DNA of 64,000 nt from Cryptoclostridium sp964637365 (GTDB taxonomy: Bacteria > Bacillota > Dehalobacteriia > UBA7702). Location: NCBI GenBank assembly GCA_964637365.1, contig CAZWWH010000009.1, forward strand, positions 15,899 to 79,898, read 5' to 3'. The notes beneath the pieces are model-generated. The model made no database searches, was not told the origin of the DNA, and saw only the letters and a program-made list of their open reading frames with translations. Shown one piece after another: positions 54,222 to 63,186 of this stretch (position 1 is its first letter; every line of letters starts with the position of its first letter). The position numbers were made by a program, and so were the translations under genes.

Positions 54222-54485
54222 TTAGCTGACAATTCTGCCAATCGCACTTTTTTCCAATTCGATTTCCACATTATTGCTGACTTTCATCCAGATGGTATCA
54301 TCTTTGATGCGACTGACTTCACCATGGATTCCGCCAATGGAAACAACTTCAACACCTAAGGTAAGGTTGTTGACCATGTCAGTGTGCTGCTTGGTTCTTT
54401 TTTTCTGGGGACGGATCAACAAGAAGTAAATAATGGCGATGATTGCCACAAAATAAACGATCGTCCAGACCATACTGTTACCCAT
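54222..54485 (-). CDS. yajC: Preprotein translocase subunit YajC
   Basis: The 87-residue protein has one N-terminal membrane helix (VYFVAIIAIIYFLLIRPQKKRTKQ) and the short soluble part SIGGIHGEVSRIKDDTIWMKV typical of YajC. It joins SecDF. AAAGGAG precedes the ATG. Confidence 0.92.
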   Translation of the reverse strand: MGNSMVWTIVYFVAIIAIIYFLLIRPQKKRTKQHTDMVNNLTLGVEVVSIGGIHGEVSRIKDDTIWMKVSNNVEIELEKSAIGRIVS

Positions 54486-54559
54486 AAAAAATTCACTCCT
54501 TTTTCCTAATGATTAGTATTATAGATGATTTCGTTCGTTGTGTCTATATAATTTTTCCA

Positions 54560-55660
54560 TTAAATTTTGTATTTCGCAAAAAAATCTTTGTAGAATGTGT
54601 CGAAGGTATCCGTTTCCAAGGCCGTTCGAATCTTAGTCATCAGATTTTGCAGGAACCTTAAATTATGAATAGTGGTCAAACGAATTCCCAAAACCTCTCC
54701 GGCCTTTAACAAATGACGGATATAGGCTCTGGAATAATTTCGACAGGCAGGACAATCGCAGGTTTCATCAATGGGACGAAAATCTTCAGCATAAATAGCA
54801 TTCCTTAATACCAGCTTCCCCTCGGGATGAAACACCGTGCCGTTTCTGGCGATGCGGGTAGGCAACACGCAGTCGAACATATCAATGCCTCGCATGACGC
54901 CTTCCACTAGACAATCAGGACTACCGACTCCCATGAGGTAACGCGGCTTGTCCTTTGGCATTACCGGATCCAGGACTTCCAGCATATCGTACATTTTTTC
55001 CTTAGGTTCCCCTACCGAAAGGCCGCCAATGCCGTAGCCTACAAAGTCTAGGTCTGTAATTTGCTTGGCACTTTCCAGGCGCAGATCTTTGAATAACCCC
55101 CCTTGGACAATACCAAAAAGATTTTGATAGTCATGGTAGTGAATATCCTTACAGCGCTTCGCCCAATCTCTGGTGCGGTTCATGGCCCGGTAGACATCGC
55201 TATATTCCGAAGGATAGGGAGCGCATTCGTCAAAACACATAGCAATATCGGCTCCTAAAGCCATTTCAATTTCCATGACCTTTTCCGGAGTAAACAGATG
55301 GGGAGATCCATCGATATGGCTTTTAAAAGTTACGCCCTCATCGGTAATTTTACGCATTGACCCTAGGCTGAAAACTTGGAAGCCTCCGCTGTCCGTAAGA
55401 ATTGAGCCATTCCAATTCATAAAAGCATGAAGGCCTCCTGCCTTTTTCACCAGCTCATGGCCGGGTCTCAGGTACAAATGATAGGTATTGGCCAAAAGAA
55501 TGCGGGAACCAGTATCCCAAACCTCATCAGGAGTAGCGGTTTTTACCGTAGCCTGAGTTCCCACCGGCATAAAAACAGGAGTCTCAATGGTGCTGTGAGA
55601 GGTGGTTAAACGGCCCCGGCGAGCGCTGTCCCGTTGATGCAAGACTTCAAATTTTAACAC
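54560..55660 (-). CDS. tgt: tRNA-guanine transglycosylase
   Basis: Tgt exchanges G34 for preQ1 in Asp, Asn, His and Tyr tRNAs. The 366-residue protein has the active-site TDSGGFQVFSLG, the nucleophile region GIDMFDCVLPTR, and the zinc cysteines in CDCPACRNY with a later His. A GTG start follows GAGGTG. With queA, queH nearby, the window encodes the late queuosine steps. Confidence 0.96.
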   Translation of the reverse strand: MLKFEVLHQRDSARRGRLTTSHSTIETPVFMPVGTQATVKTATPDEVWDTGSRILLANTYHLYLRPGHELVKKAGGLHAFMNWNGSILTDSGGFQVFSLGSMRKITDEGVTFKSHIDGSPHLFTPEKVMEIEMALGADIAMCFDECAPYPSEYSDVYRAMNRTRDWAKRCKDIHYHDYQNLFGIVQGGLFKDLRLESAKQITDLDFVGYGIGGLSVGEPKEKMYDMLEVLDPVMPKDKPRYLMGVGSPDCLVEGVMRGIDMFDCVLPTRIARNGTVFHPEGKLVLRNAIYAEDFRPIDETCDCPACRNYSRAYIRHLLKAGEVLGIRLTTIHNLRFLQNLMTKIRTALETDTFDTFYKDFFAKYKI

Positions 55661-55831
55661 AAATACACCTCATTATTATGGTATTTACAATCATATTCTT
55701 TTTTATTATACACCAAAATTCTTCTAAAAGAAAGCTTTCCTAAACAACTTTCCCATATTGTGGAAAAATATTCACAGACACAAAAATAGGACAGCAGCCC
55801 CTTTAAGAAGGAACCTTACCACAATTTTAGT

Positions 55832-56854
55832 TCAAATAATCAGCATGGCATCGCCAAAACTGAAAAAGCGGTACCCCGCCTCGATGGCATGTTCATAAGC
55901 AGCCAGGATCTGCTCCCTGCCAGCCAGGGCGGAAACCAACATCAAAAGACTGCTTTTAGGCAAATGGAAATTGGTAATCAAACCGTCAATGATTTTATAG
56001 TGATAGCCCGGATAGATATAAGCTCTAGTCCATCCCGATTGCGCCTTTAAATAACCGTTCTTATCAGCCACAGTTTCCAGCACACGGGTAGAAGTGGTGC
56101 CCACAGAAATGACACGGCCTCCATTCGCTTTGACCTCATTGATGGAAGCCGCCGCAGTTGTACTAATTTCATAGTACTCCTCGTGCATTTTGTGATCTTC
56201 AATGTTTTCTGTCTCTACGGGACGAAAGGTTCCCAAGCCCACCCGAAGGTTCACTTTGGCAATACGCACGCCCTTTTCCTCAAGACAATTCAAAAGCTCC
56301 GGTGTAAAATGAAGCCCCGCAGTGGGTGCCGCCACAGAACCGGGCACATTGGCGTAAACAGTTTGGTAGCGCTCCATATCACCGGCGTAATCATGAATGT
56401 AGGGAGGTAGTGGCATAGTGCCGATACGGTCTAATAATTCTTCCCAAATACCTTCGTATTGAAAGGTCACAATACGTCCGCCACTTTCGGTAGTATCAAT
56501 TACGGTGGCGGTGATTTCCGGAATGGAAAAGGAAATAATATCACCAATCCGCACCCTTTTTCCAGGACGGGCCAAAACCTCCCATGTATCTCCCTCAACG
56601 CGATTCAGCAAAAACAACTCCACTTTTCCACCGGTGGGACGCTGACCAAATAGGCGAGCGGGGATGACCTTAGTTTCGTTGAGAACCAAAATATCGCCGG
56701 GATTCAGATAGGATTCAATATCACAAAACACCTTATCCTCCCAGGAACCATCGGTTTTGGACAACACCAACAAGCGGCTTTGATCCCGCTGCTCCGAGGG
56801 GTACTGTGCGATGCACTCTTGAGGAAGGTTGTAGTTAAAATCTTCTAATTTCAT
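55832..56854 (-). CDS. queA: S-adenosylmethionine:tRNA ribosyltransferase-isomerase
   Basis: QueA adds the cyclopentene epoxide precursor to preQ1-tRNA. The 340-residue protein has the start FNYNLPQECIAQYP, AAPTAGLHFTPELL and the ending FFSFGDAMLI. The 170-base gap to tgt is AT-rich with no clear signal. Confidence 0.95.
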   Translation of the reverse strand: MKLEDFNYNLPQECIAQYPSEQRDQSRLLVLSKTDGSWEDKVFCDIESYLNPGDILVLNETKVIPARLFGQRPTGGKVELFLLNRVEGDTWEVLARPGKRVRIGDIISFSIPEITATVIDTTESGGRIVTFQYEGIWEELLDRIGTMPLPPYIHDYAGDMERYQTVYANVPGSVAAPTAGLHFTPELLNCLEEKGVRIAKVNLRVGLGTFRPVETENIEDHKMHEEYYEISTTAAASINEVKANGGRVISVGTTSTRVLETVADKNGYLKAQSGWTRAYIYPGYHYKIIDGLITNFHLPKSSLLMLVSALAGREQILAAYEHAIEAGYRFFSFGDAMLII

Positions 56855-56866
56855 CTGTTTGTTCCT

Positions 56867-58114
56867 TTAATGATATTTTTCGATAGTAAGAGCCCCATTG
56901 CCCTTCCCCTGATTATAGTAATAGTCAAGTATGTCATTGTAAGCTTTTCCTTGGTATCCCATAACGCAAGCACCCCATTGGCTCATCCCAACACAGTGTC
57001 CATAACCGTGGCCCACAAAAGTCACATACTGACCGGCGGGATTCAGCAAAGATGTAAAATCCTTCCCCTCCAACAAACGGTCAGCAAAGGATTGATATGC
57101 ACCGAGACTGACGCCGATGATGGCGTCAAAGGAGCCACTGTACAGAGATAAAGCGGTACGCACTTTCTCCCCTGACAGCGAAACACTGCCACCGGAACCG
57201 ATAAAAGTAACTTGGGTTACATAATCGCTGGTACCATCATGCTTCAACTTAATATCATTTAATGTGCCGATCGTTTTACCCGTATAAGATTCTACCTTTA
57301 AAGCCGCCTGGCTAAAAGTCATGGTCTTGTTCCAAAAGTAATTGGTGGGAGTTTTCAGAGTTTTATAGGTACCGTAATCCGCTACAAAAGACTGACCATC
57401 CCACGGGCTGGACACCCCAATCATGTAAGGATAATTACCACCCCATACCACCGAAGCAGACTCCGTATGACCGCCGGTATTGGCACAGTAAACAGCGTTG
57501 GTCAAGGAACCATTGTAATATAACACAAGACCCTTGGTATTATTGACAGCATCACGCACCCGAGCGCTGACAGAATTGGAGGCAGTGCTGTACTGCTCGT
57601 CGCTATAACCACCGTAAGCCTGATCGCGGTCGCCGCTATAAATATCGTAGTCCTTGCTGCGGGGAGATTTCATTTTATTACAGGCGTAAGAGCGGGAGGC
57701 CACGGTCTGGGCTTTTAAAGATTCTAGGGAAGGAGCGTAGCCGCCAATTTCCTTCATAACCACACTGTAAAGGTACTGCTCCACACTTAAAATATTAACC
57801 ATACTGCCGTTGATCCAATAGGCGTCACCACGATATGATTTACCTTCGTAGGAAAAACGACCATAGCCGTTGATGGAAGAAAGACGCTGCCCCGCACTGA
57901 GATCCACGGTTTTGCCCTGTCCCATAGACTGAATCACTTTGCCACTATTATCCAGCACCTGGTAATTACCGTAATCGACCTTAACAGTATGGACAGAAGT
58001 ACCAATTTGAACACGGATAGGGTTTTCATAATTATCATAGGCAAACACGCTGCCGCTACCCCAAAGCATCACTAGCAAAACGGCGGCAGTTATGAAAAAA
58101 TATTTGAATTTCAT
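56867..58114 (-). CDS. SpoIID/LytB domain protein
   Basis: The 415-residue protein has a signal peptide (about 1-26) and a SpoIID-type domain with LSVEQYLYSVVMKEIGGYAP and QTVASRSYAC, then GHCVGMSQWGA near the end. Family members are peptidoglycan lytic transglycosylases that act in engulfment (SpoIID) or in cell-wall work. It is between queH and queA, not a spoIID operon, so the role could be general. Confidence 0.88.
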   Translation of the reverse strand: MKFKYFFITAAVLLVMLWGSGSVFAYDNYENPIRVQIGTSVHTVKVDYGNYQVLDNSGKVIQSMGQGKTVDLSAGQRLSSINGYGRFSYEGKSYRGDAYWINGSMVNILSVEQYLYSVVMKEIGGYAPSLESLKAQTVASRSYACNKMKSPRSKDYDIYSGDRDQAYGGYSDEQYSTASNSVSARVRDAVNNTKGLVLYYNGSLTNAVYCANTGGHTESASVVWGGNYPYMIGVSSPWDGQSFVADYGTYKTLKTPTNYFWNKTMTFSQAALKVESYTGKTIGTLNDIKLKHDGTSDYVTQVTFIGSGGSVSLSGEKVRTALSLYSGSFDAIIGVSLGAYQSFADRLLEGKDFTSLLNPAGQYVTFVGHGYGHCVGMSQWGACVMGYQGKAYNDILDYYYNQGKGNGALTIEKYH

Positions 58115-58674
58115 AAAACATCTCCTTCTGCGGGCTTTTTCTTTTTGCGTTTCATATAACGGTCACGCTCACTAAAAATGCATCCACAGTACTTTTGACG
58201 GTACAGACCTTGTGCTCCCGCTATTTCCTGGGCCCATTGGAAGCCCTCCCGAAAGTCACGAAAATAAAAAGGGATGCCCTTTTCTGTGGCAACAGCCTCC
58301 CCTACTGCCTGAATCAGTTCCAAATTCTGGTAAGGGCTGATGGTAAGGGTCGTGGAAAAAGCGTCGTACCCCTCGGCTAAAGCCTTGTCCGCTGCCCGGG
58401 TAAGGCGGCTACGGTAACAATATTCACAGCGATTTTCATAAGAAAGCTGGGCCTTGAGAAAGTCCTCCAGAGGGTATTCCTTCTCAATAAAATACTTCAC
58501 ACGATAATTTTCCGCCACCGTTACAAAGGTCTTTTTCCGCTCCTTCCATTCCTTATAAGGATGAATGTTGGGATTGGCATAATAGAGAGCAAAGTCTTTG
58601 CCCTCCTCCTTCATCACCTTGATGGGATATAGAGAGCACACACCACAGCAGGCGTGATATAGGATTTTCTTCAT
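58111..58674 (-). CDS. queH: Epoxyqueuosine reductase QueH
   Basis: QueH reduces epoxyqueuosine to queuosine and is the B12-free alternative to QueG. The 187-residue protein has HACCGVC (C9, C10, C13), CEYCYRSR, and YCGCIFSERDR, the cysteine sets for iron-sulfur and redox roles. ATG at 58674 has AAGGA upstream. It overlaps the spoIID-like gene by four bases. Confidence 0.92.
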   Translation of the reverse strand: MKKILYHACCGVCSLYPIKVMKEEGKDFALYYANPNIHPYKEWKERKKTFVTVAENYRVKYFIEKEYPLEDFLKAQLSYENRCEYCYRSRLTRAADKALAEGYDAFSTTLTISPYQNLELIQAVGEAVATEKGIPFYFRDFREGFQWAQEIAGAQGLYRQKYCGCIFSERDRYMKRKKKKPAEGDVL

Positions 58675-58678
58675 AAAA

Positions 58679-59758
58679 TCATTCCTTATCCTGAGGCCCC
58701 TCTGCAAAGAGAGAGGATTCCTCCTTGTCCCCGTCGTCTTTGGGAGCGCTGTACCCCAAATAGCGGTAAGCGGCTGGGGTAGCCATGCGACCCCGCAAGG
58801 TACGGTTGATGAAGCCCAACTGCATCAAAAAGGGCTCATAGACATCTTCCACCGTGTCCGCGCTTTCGTTAATCGTAGCGGCGATCGTTTCTAATCCTAC
58901 AGGACCGCCATTAAATTTCTCAATAATAGCTATGATAACCTTTTTATCAATATTATCCAAACCCAAAGGATCTACCTCTAGCATATCAAGGCCCTGTAGA
59001 GCTACGGTTCCGTCAATATAGCCATCGGCCTTTACCTCGGCATAATCACGGACACGCCGCAAAAGACGATTGGCAATTCTCGGGGTACCACGAGAGCGAC
59101 GGGCAATTTCCTCAGCCCCTTCGTCCGTCAAAGGAACGTTCATCACCGCGGCAGAGCGGCTTAGAATAATCTTTAGTTCTTCTGTCGTATAATATTCCAA
59201 ACGATTAATCACACCAAAGCGATCCCGCAACGGCGAGGATAGCATTCCAGCCCGAGTTGTAGCTCCAACCAGGGTAAAGGGAGGAATATCCAAACGCATC
59301 GTGCGGGCAGCGGGTCCCTTACCGATGACAATATCAATACAGAAATCCTCCATTGCAGGGTAGAGAATTTCCTCTACTGAGCGGTTTAAACGGTGGATTT
59401 CATCGACAAAGAGTACGTCATGGGGTTCCAAACTAGTTAAAATCGCCGCCAGATCCCCAGCCCGTTCGATGGCGGGTCCTGAAGTGGTGCGGATATGAAC
59501 ATTCATTTCATTGGCGATGATGTTGGCCAAGGTGGTTTTACCTAAACCAGGAGGTCCGTAAAGTAATACGTGATCTAAAGCGGATCCGCGGTTTTTAGCG
59601 GCTTCAATAAAAATCGCCATTTGATTTTTTACCCGTTCCTGACCGGTGTAATCCTCCAGGGTCATAGGGCGAATCCCCGCTTCCCCAGGGATATCCTCGG
59701 GCCGCAGGGATGAGCTGATAATTCTATCGTCAGTCAAAACAGTACCTCTGCTATACAC
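58679..59758 (-). CDS. ruvB: Holliday junction helicase RuvB
   Basis: The 359-residue AAA motor has Walker A GPPGLGKTTLAN, Walker B FVDEIHRL and the arginine-finger region GATTRAGMLSSPLRDRFG, with a C-terminal winged helix. The start is uncertain: a GTG at 59758 overlaps the ruvA stop TAG as TAGTG, and a TTG at 59737 has GAGGT about six bases upstream. It drives branch migration with RuvA. Confidence 0.96.
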   Translation of the reverse strand: MYSRGTVLTDDRIISSSLRPEDIPGEAGIRPMTLEDYTGQERVKNQMAIFIEAAKNRGSALDHVLLYGPPGLGKTTLANIIANEMNVHIRTTSGPAIERAGDLAAILTSLEPHDVLFVDEIHRLNRSVEEILYPAMEDFCIDIVIGKGPAARTMRLDIPPFTLVGATTRAGMLSSPLRDRFGVINRLEYYTTEELKIILSRSAAVMNVPLTDEGAEEIARRSRGTPRIANRLLRRVRDYAEVKADGYIDGTVALQGLDMLEVDPLGLDNIDKKVIIAIIEKFNGGPVGLETIAATINESADTVEDVYEPFLMQLGFINRTLRGRMATPAAYRYLGYSAPKDDGDKEESSLFAEGPQDKE

Positions 59759-60363
59759 TAAAACTTACTTAATGATAAAAGCGCCTTTTTCAATAAGTTA
59801 TCGTTATCAATGCCAGGATCATCACATAATATTTTCACCACAGCCTTTTTGGCCTCACCTTTGGTATAACCCAGCTGGCAGAGGGCTTCAATGGCGTCAT
59901 GGTCGGAGATAGGTTCTGCCTCTGTGGCTTCGGCGGGGATTTCAACGCCGCCAATGGCCAGTTTCGCTACCTTGTCCTTTAATTCCAGAACAATGCGCTG
60001 GGCGGTTTTTTTGCCGACACCGGAGACCTTTTCAAAGGGCCGACTGTCCCCTGTGGACATGGCACCGACAATTTGCTGCGGTGATAGCTGATTCAAAACC
60101 CCCAAAGCCCCTTTGCCGCCAATACCGCTGACAGAAAGAAGCAACTTAAACAGGGATAACTCCTCCACTGTGGGGAAGCCAAAGAGAGTCCATTGGTCTT
60201 CTCTCACAATGAGATGGGTATAGAGAAAAACTTCTTCATTTAGTTGATATTGACCGGTCATTCGATGGAGCGGCGCGAAGACTTGATAGCCTAAATGATT
60301 TACCTCCACCACCAGACAATCTTCTTCGATAAGAATAACTTCACCTCGCACAGATGCAATCAT
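59758..60363 (-). CDS. ruvA: Holliday junction protein RuvA
   Basis: The 201-residue protein has the OB domain (MIASVRGEVILIEEDCLVVE), two HhH motifs (LLSVSGIGGKGALGVL and FEKVSGVGKKTAQRIV) and the C-terminal domain III for RuvB. The stop is TAG, overlapping the GTG of ruvB; readthrough would add about eight residues before TGA. Confidence 0.95.
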   Translation of the reverse strand: MIASVRGEVILIEEDCLVVEVNHLGYQVFAPLHRMTGQYQLNEEVFLYTHLIVREDQWTLFGFPTVEELSLFKLLLSVSGIGGKGALGVLNQLSPQQIVGAMSTGDSRPFEKVSGVGKKTAQRIVLELKDKVAKLAIGGVEIPAEATEAEPISDHDAIEALCQLGYTKGEAKKAVVKILCDDPGIDNDNLLKKALLSLSKF

Positions 60364-60560
60364 GGATGACTCCCTTCATTTTGGGAAAAATTATAATTTT
60401 TATAGTACGGATACAAATATGCGCCTTGCTTGCCGCAAAACTGTAACTCCCAACAGTAACTTTGAACAAGTGACGCTGAAGTGTACTGGCTTGTTCTACG
60501 AAAATTTCTAAGAACGGCTTTTACCATACAGACTGCGTTAATGAAACGTGCCACAACAAG

Positions 60561-61043
60561 TTATGGTATTAAATTCTTGTTGCTCTGTCCATGGCATATG
60601 GCAATGGCCAACGCATCAGCAGCATCGTCAGGCTTGGGGATTTCCGACATATTGAGCATAGTTTTGACCATGTATTGGATTTGTTTTTTGTCGGCGCGAC
60701 CATAGCCTACAATGCCTTGTTTTACTTGAAGAGGCGTATATTCGTAAAGAGGGATGTGCTTGTGAGCGCCAGCAAGAAGGATCACACCACGGGCTTGCCC
60801 TACGGAAATAGCGGTTTTGGCATTATTGTTGAAAAAAAGCTCTTCTACGGCCATTTCATCAGGATGATATTTATCAATTAAAAGAGAGATGCCGTCATAA
60901 ATACGGACGAGACGCTCTTCCAGAGCCATTGTAGGGGGAGTGTTAACAGCCCCGTAATCAACAAGACGAAAACGGTAGTTTTCCTTTGTCACCACACCAT
61001 AGCCACAAATGGCGGTACCGGGGTCGATTCCCAAAATCACCAT
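60561..61043 (-). CDS. ruvC: Crossover junction endodeoxyribonuclease RuvC
   Basis: RuvC cuts Holliday junctions. The 160-residue protein has the catalytic aspartate in GIDPGTAICGYG (D7), the glutamate in AVEELFF, and the pair of aspartates in KPDDAADALAIAICH. The 197 bases to ruvA hold no gene that I support. A long leader precedes the ATG. Confidence 0.95.
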   Translation of the reverse strand: MVILGIDPGTAICGYGVVTKENYRFRLVDYGAVNTPPTMALEERLVRIYDGISLLIDKYHPDEMAVEELFFNNNAKTAISVGQARGVILLAGAHKHIPLYEYTPLQVKQGIVGYGRADKKQIQYMVKTMLNMSEIPKPDDAADALAIAICHGQSNKNLIP

Positions 61044-61227
61044 ATATATTTATCACCTTTATAAATTACGAAAAATAAGAGTGTCGATAAACACAAACTT
61101 TAGAATACAGAATACCTCAGAAAAGATCCTTTGTATTAAGCTCCCAGGGCGTTAAAATCCCAAAAGAAGTTTGTTCCAAGTTAATTACCGACAAGTTCAT
61201 TATACACGATTCACGAAAAACATACAA
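61044..61227 (-). promoter_or_regulatory. Promoter and long leader of ruvC
   Basis: TTGTAT (61227-61222), 17 bases and TATAAT (61204-61199) predict a start near 61192, leaving about 148 untranslated bases before ruvC. I recognise no riboswitch in them. The plus-strand promoter for the next gene lies just beyond. Confidence 0.6.
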
Positions 61228-61276
61228 TACCCCCAAAAAGTTCTGATAAATATTGCTAAAATATGACGTTTTACTA

Positions 61277-61304
61277 TTGTTTTATTTTTATTATATGGTA
61301 TAAT
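61277..61304 (+). promoter_or_regulatory. Promoter of the hemolysin III gene
   Basis: TTGTTT (61277-61282), 16 bases and TATAAT (61299-61304) lie about 75 bases before the ATG, within an AT-rich stretch. Confidence 0.5.
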
Positions 61305-61381
61305 AAACAATATAAAATAGTTTTAAATACTATTTATTACCGATTACGCTAGAAAGATTGATAGTGCAAGGAGGTCGCATC

Positions 61382-62056
61382 ATGACAGAACAATCCACAT
61401 CACCAATTCTCAAAAAGGAATATCCACACTTTTACACCCTGGCGGAGGAACTATGCAATGCCATTACCCATGGCATTGGAGCAGGCTTGGCCGTTGCGGC
61501 GTTAGTCATTATGGTGGTGACAGCGGCACGGCACGGCAGCGCTATCGCAGTGGTTTCATCTGCCATTTGCGGAGCCACGATGATCATTCTTTATACAGCG
61601 TCAACTTTATACCACTCCTTTACAAACCCTAAAATAAAGGCGCTATTTCGTATTTTTGACCATTGTACTATTTTTCTATTGATTGCAGGCACCTATACTC
61701 CCATGGCCTTGGTTGCCATTGGTGACACAAAAGGCTGGTGGCTCTTTGGGGTCATATGGGGAGCAGCGATCCTAGGAATTGTACTAAATGCAATCAGTCT
61801 GGAACGGTTTAAAAAACTCTCTATGGTACTGTATTTGGCGATGGGATGGGCGGCAGTAGTGACCTTCCCTGCATTAAAAGCGGCTTTGGGCTTTCATGGA
61901 CTGGTGTTTCTGTTTGCCGGTGGGATTTCTTATACTGTTGGCGTTATTTTCTATGCCCTTAACCACAAGCTGCGTTTTATGCATTCCGTTTGGCACGTTT
62001 TCGTTTTAGGCGGTACGGTTCTGCATTTTTTCTGCATCCTCTTTTATATACTGTAG
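61382..62056 (+). CDS. PAQR/hemolysin III family membrane protein
   Basis: The 224-residue protein has seven membrane segments and the family histidines in NAITHGIGAG, STLYHSF, IFDHCTIFLLIAGTYTP and MHSVWHVFVLGG, which bind zinc in PAQR proteins. YqfA-type bacterial members have an uncertain role, and hemolysis is not implied. ATG at 61382 has AAGGAGG upstream. It ends with TAG followed at once by TAA, so a readthrough would add only one residue. Confidence 0.9.
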   Translation: MTEQSTSPILKKEYPHFYTLAEELCNAITHGIGAGLAVAALVIMVVTAARHGSAIAVVSSAICGATMIILYTASTLYHSFTNPKIKALFRIFDHCTIFLLIAGTYTPMALVAIGDTKGWWLFGVIWGAAILGIVLNAISLERFKKLSMVLYLAMGWAAVVTFPALKAALGFHGLVFLFAGGISYTVGVIFYALNHKLRFMHSVWHVFVLGGTVLHFFCILFYIL

Positions 62057-62069
62057 TAAATAGAATCAA

Positions 62070-62105
62070 AAAAGGCAGGACGTTTTGTCCTGCCTTACTT
62101 TTTAT
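62070..62105 (+). terminator. Terminator after the PAQR gene
   Basis: AAGGCAGGAC and GTCCTGCCTT pair around GTTTT and are followed by ACTTTTT. It can also serve the convergent minus-strand gene. Confidence 0.75.
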
Positions 62106-62116
62106 AATTACCAGTC

Positions 62117-62644
62117 TCACAGTATCTCTATTTGACACATTTTCATTGTTTTTAGAGCGTTCTCATGACTTTCCGGGGTAACTCCGGCGCAGCATTGAGA
62201 ATCAACAATAATGGGAACCTCTGGCAGATAAGATTTCACCAAAAGTACGTTTGAAATGACGCAAATATCAGTGCAGAGTCCGACAAAGGTAATGGAATCC
62301 AGCGGATAGATCTCGTGGAGTTTTTTCAAATGCTCCGCCAGTTCCACCGAACCAAAGGTAGACTTATCAAAAATGCGGCCGTTGACATAGTTGCACAGCC
62401 CCAGAATCTCACTGCACAAAGCACAGCCTACTGTGCCTTGGAGACAGTGCTCCACCGGAAGCTTCTTTCCTTCCTGGGTTTGGAGATAATCTTTGCCATG
62501 AACGTCACGGGTAAAAAGAATTTCACCTTGGAAATTTCTGATTTTTTTCACCACCGGCTCTACAATGGCTTGAGCCTCCAGTGTACCTAAAGCACCATCT
62601 ATAAAATCGTTTTGCATATCAACAACCACTAACACATCATTCAT
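62117..62644 (-). CDS. Isochorismatase-fold cysteine hydrolase (nicotinamidase-like)
   Basis: The 175-residue protein has a D9-K94-C128 catalytic triad (VVVDMQNDF, FDKSTF, CTDICVISN) and a metal-site stretch TRDVHGKDYLQT as in nicotinamidases. It would deamidate nicotinamide or a similar amide. The name pncA is not certain, as it is shorter than E. coli PncA. A minus-strand terminator-like hairpin lies upstream. Confidence 0.85.
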   Translation of the reverse strand: MNDVLVVVDMQNDFIDGALGTLEAQAIVEPVVKKIRNFQGEILFTRDVHGKDYLQTQEGKKLPVEHCLQGTVGCALCSEILGLCNYVNGRIFDKSTFGSVELAEHLKKLHEIYPLDSITFVGLCTDICVISNVLLVKSYLPEVPIIVDSQCCAGVTPESHENALKTMKMCQIEIL

Positions 62645-62745
62645 CCCATCGCACCTCTTTCATATTTTTTAATGCTTATAGGCTAACCGTGCGGCACACG
62701 ATAAAAGATTTCTTCTTTTTATTATATATAAAAATTATTATATAT

Positions 62746-62790
62746 AAAAAAAAGTAGCTCAGTCAAGAGAAAACCCCTTGACGAAACTAC
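62746..62790 (-). terminator. Minus-strand terminator upstream of the hydrolase gene
   Basis: A 14-bp stem with one mismatch (62754-62790) is followed on the minus strand by eight T (62753-62746). It overlaps the -35 box of the tRNA promoter. It may block antisense transcription or act as a leader attenuator of the hydrolase gene. Confidence 0.5.
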
Positions 62791-62806
62791 AAAATACAGA
62801 TAGAAT
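62778..62806 (+). promoter_or_regulatory. Promoter of tRNA-Thr
   Basis: TTGACG (62778-62783), 17 bases and TAGAAT (62801-62806) lie just upstream of the tRNA. Confidence 0.65.
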
Positions 62807-62824
62807 ATATTGGTAATTGAATTT

Positions 62825-62900
62825 GCTGCTGTGGCTCAGCTGGTAGAGCAGCGCACTCGTAATGCGCAGGTCAGCGGTTCGAATCCGCTCAGCAGCTCCA
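62825..62900 (+). tRNA. tRNA-Thr (anticodon CGT)
   Basis: The 76-base cloverleaf has acceptor GCTGCTG/CAGCAGC, D stem GCTC/GAGC, anticodon stem GCGCA/TGCGC with loop CTCGTAA (anticodon CGT, reading ACG), T stem AGCGG/CCGCT with TTCGAAT, and encoded CCA. Confidence 0.97.
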
Positions 62901-62901
62901 T

Positions 62902-62944
62902 AAAAGCCCCTGTTAAACACAGTTTTCCAGGGGCTTTTCTTTAC
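62902..62944 (+). terminator. Terminator after tRNA-Thr
   Basis: AAAAGCCCCTG pairs with CAGGGGCTTTT and TCTTT follows. Confidence 0.75.
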
Positions 62945-63054
62945 CCAAGATGAGAGGGGAAATACCTCTTGATGTTTATTTGATGTTCACGGGCGAGATG
63001 CTCGTAACGTTCTTCAAATTTTAAGAGTGGCATATGCGGCTCTTTTTATTTTAA

Positions 63055-63186
63055 AAAAGGAAAAAGTTACGAAGAAAAGAGAAGATAAATCAAAAAAGTA
63101 ATCAAATATGTGAAAGATGCAGTAAGGAGTTTGAAGGGACGTCAGGGGCAAGGTATTGTCAAGAATGCAGAGAAGCGCAAAACTAA
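63055..63186 (+). pseudogene. Remnant with C-terminal zinc-ribbon reading frame
   Basis: An open stretch of 43 codons has no start codon. It ends with a CxxC-13-CxxC pattern (ICERCSKEF, YCQECREAQN), like the tail of small zinc-ribbon proteins of mobile elements. An overlapping frame upstream (HGRDARNVLQILRVAYAALF) ends in a TAA at 63098, so a single-base change in the A run near 63091-63097 could have split one gene. It lies just past a tRNA. I cannot name the family. Confidence 0.35.

Noticed and set aside
60360..60554. 64-residue frame between ruvC and ruvA
   Set aside because: It starts with GTG without a ribosome site and the product resembles no family; the stretch looks intergenic.
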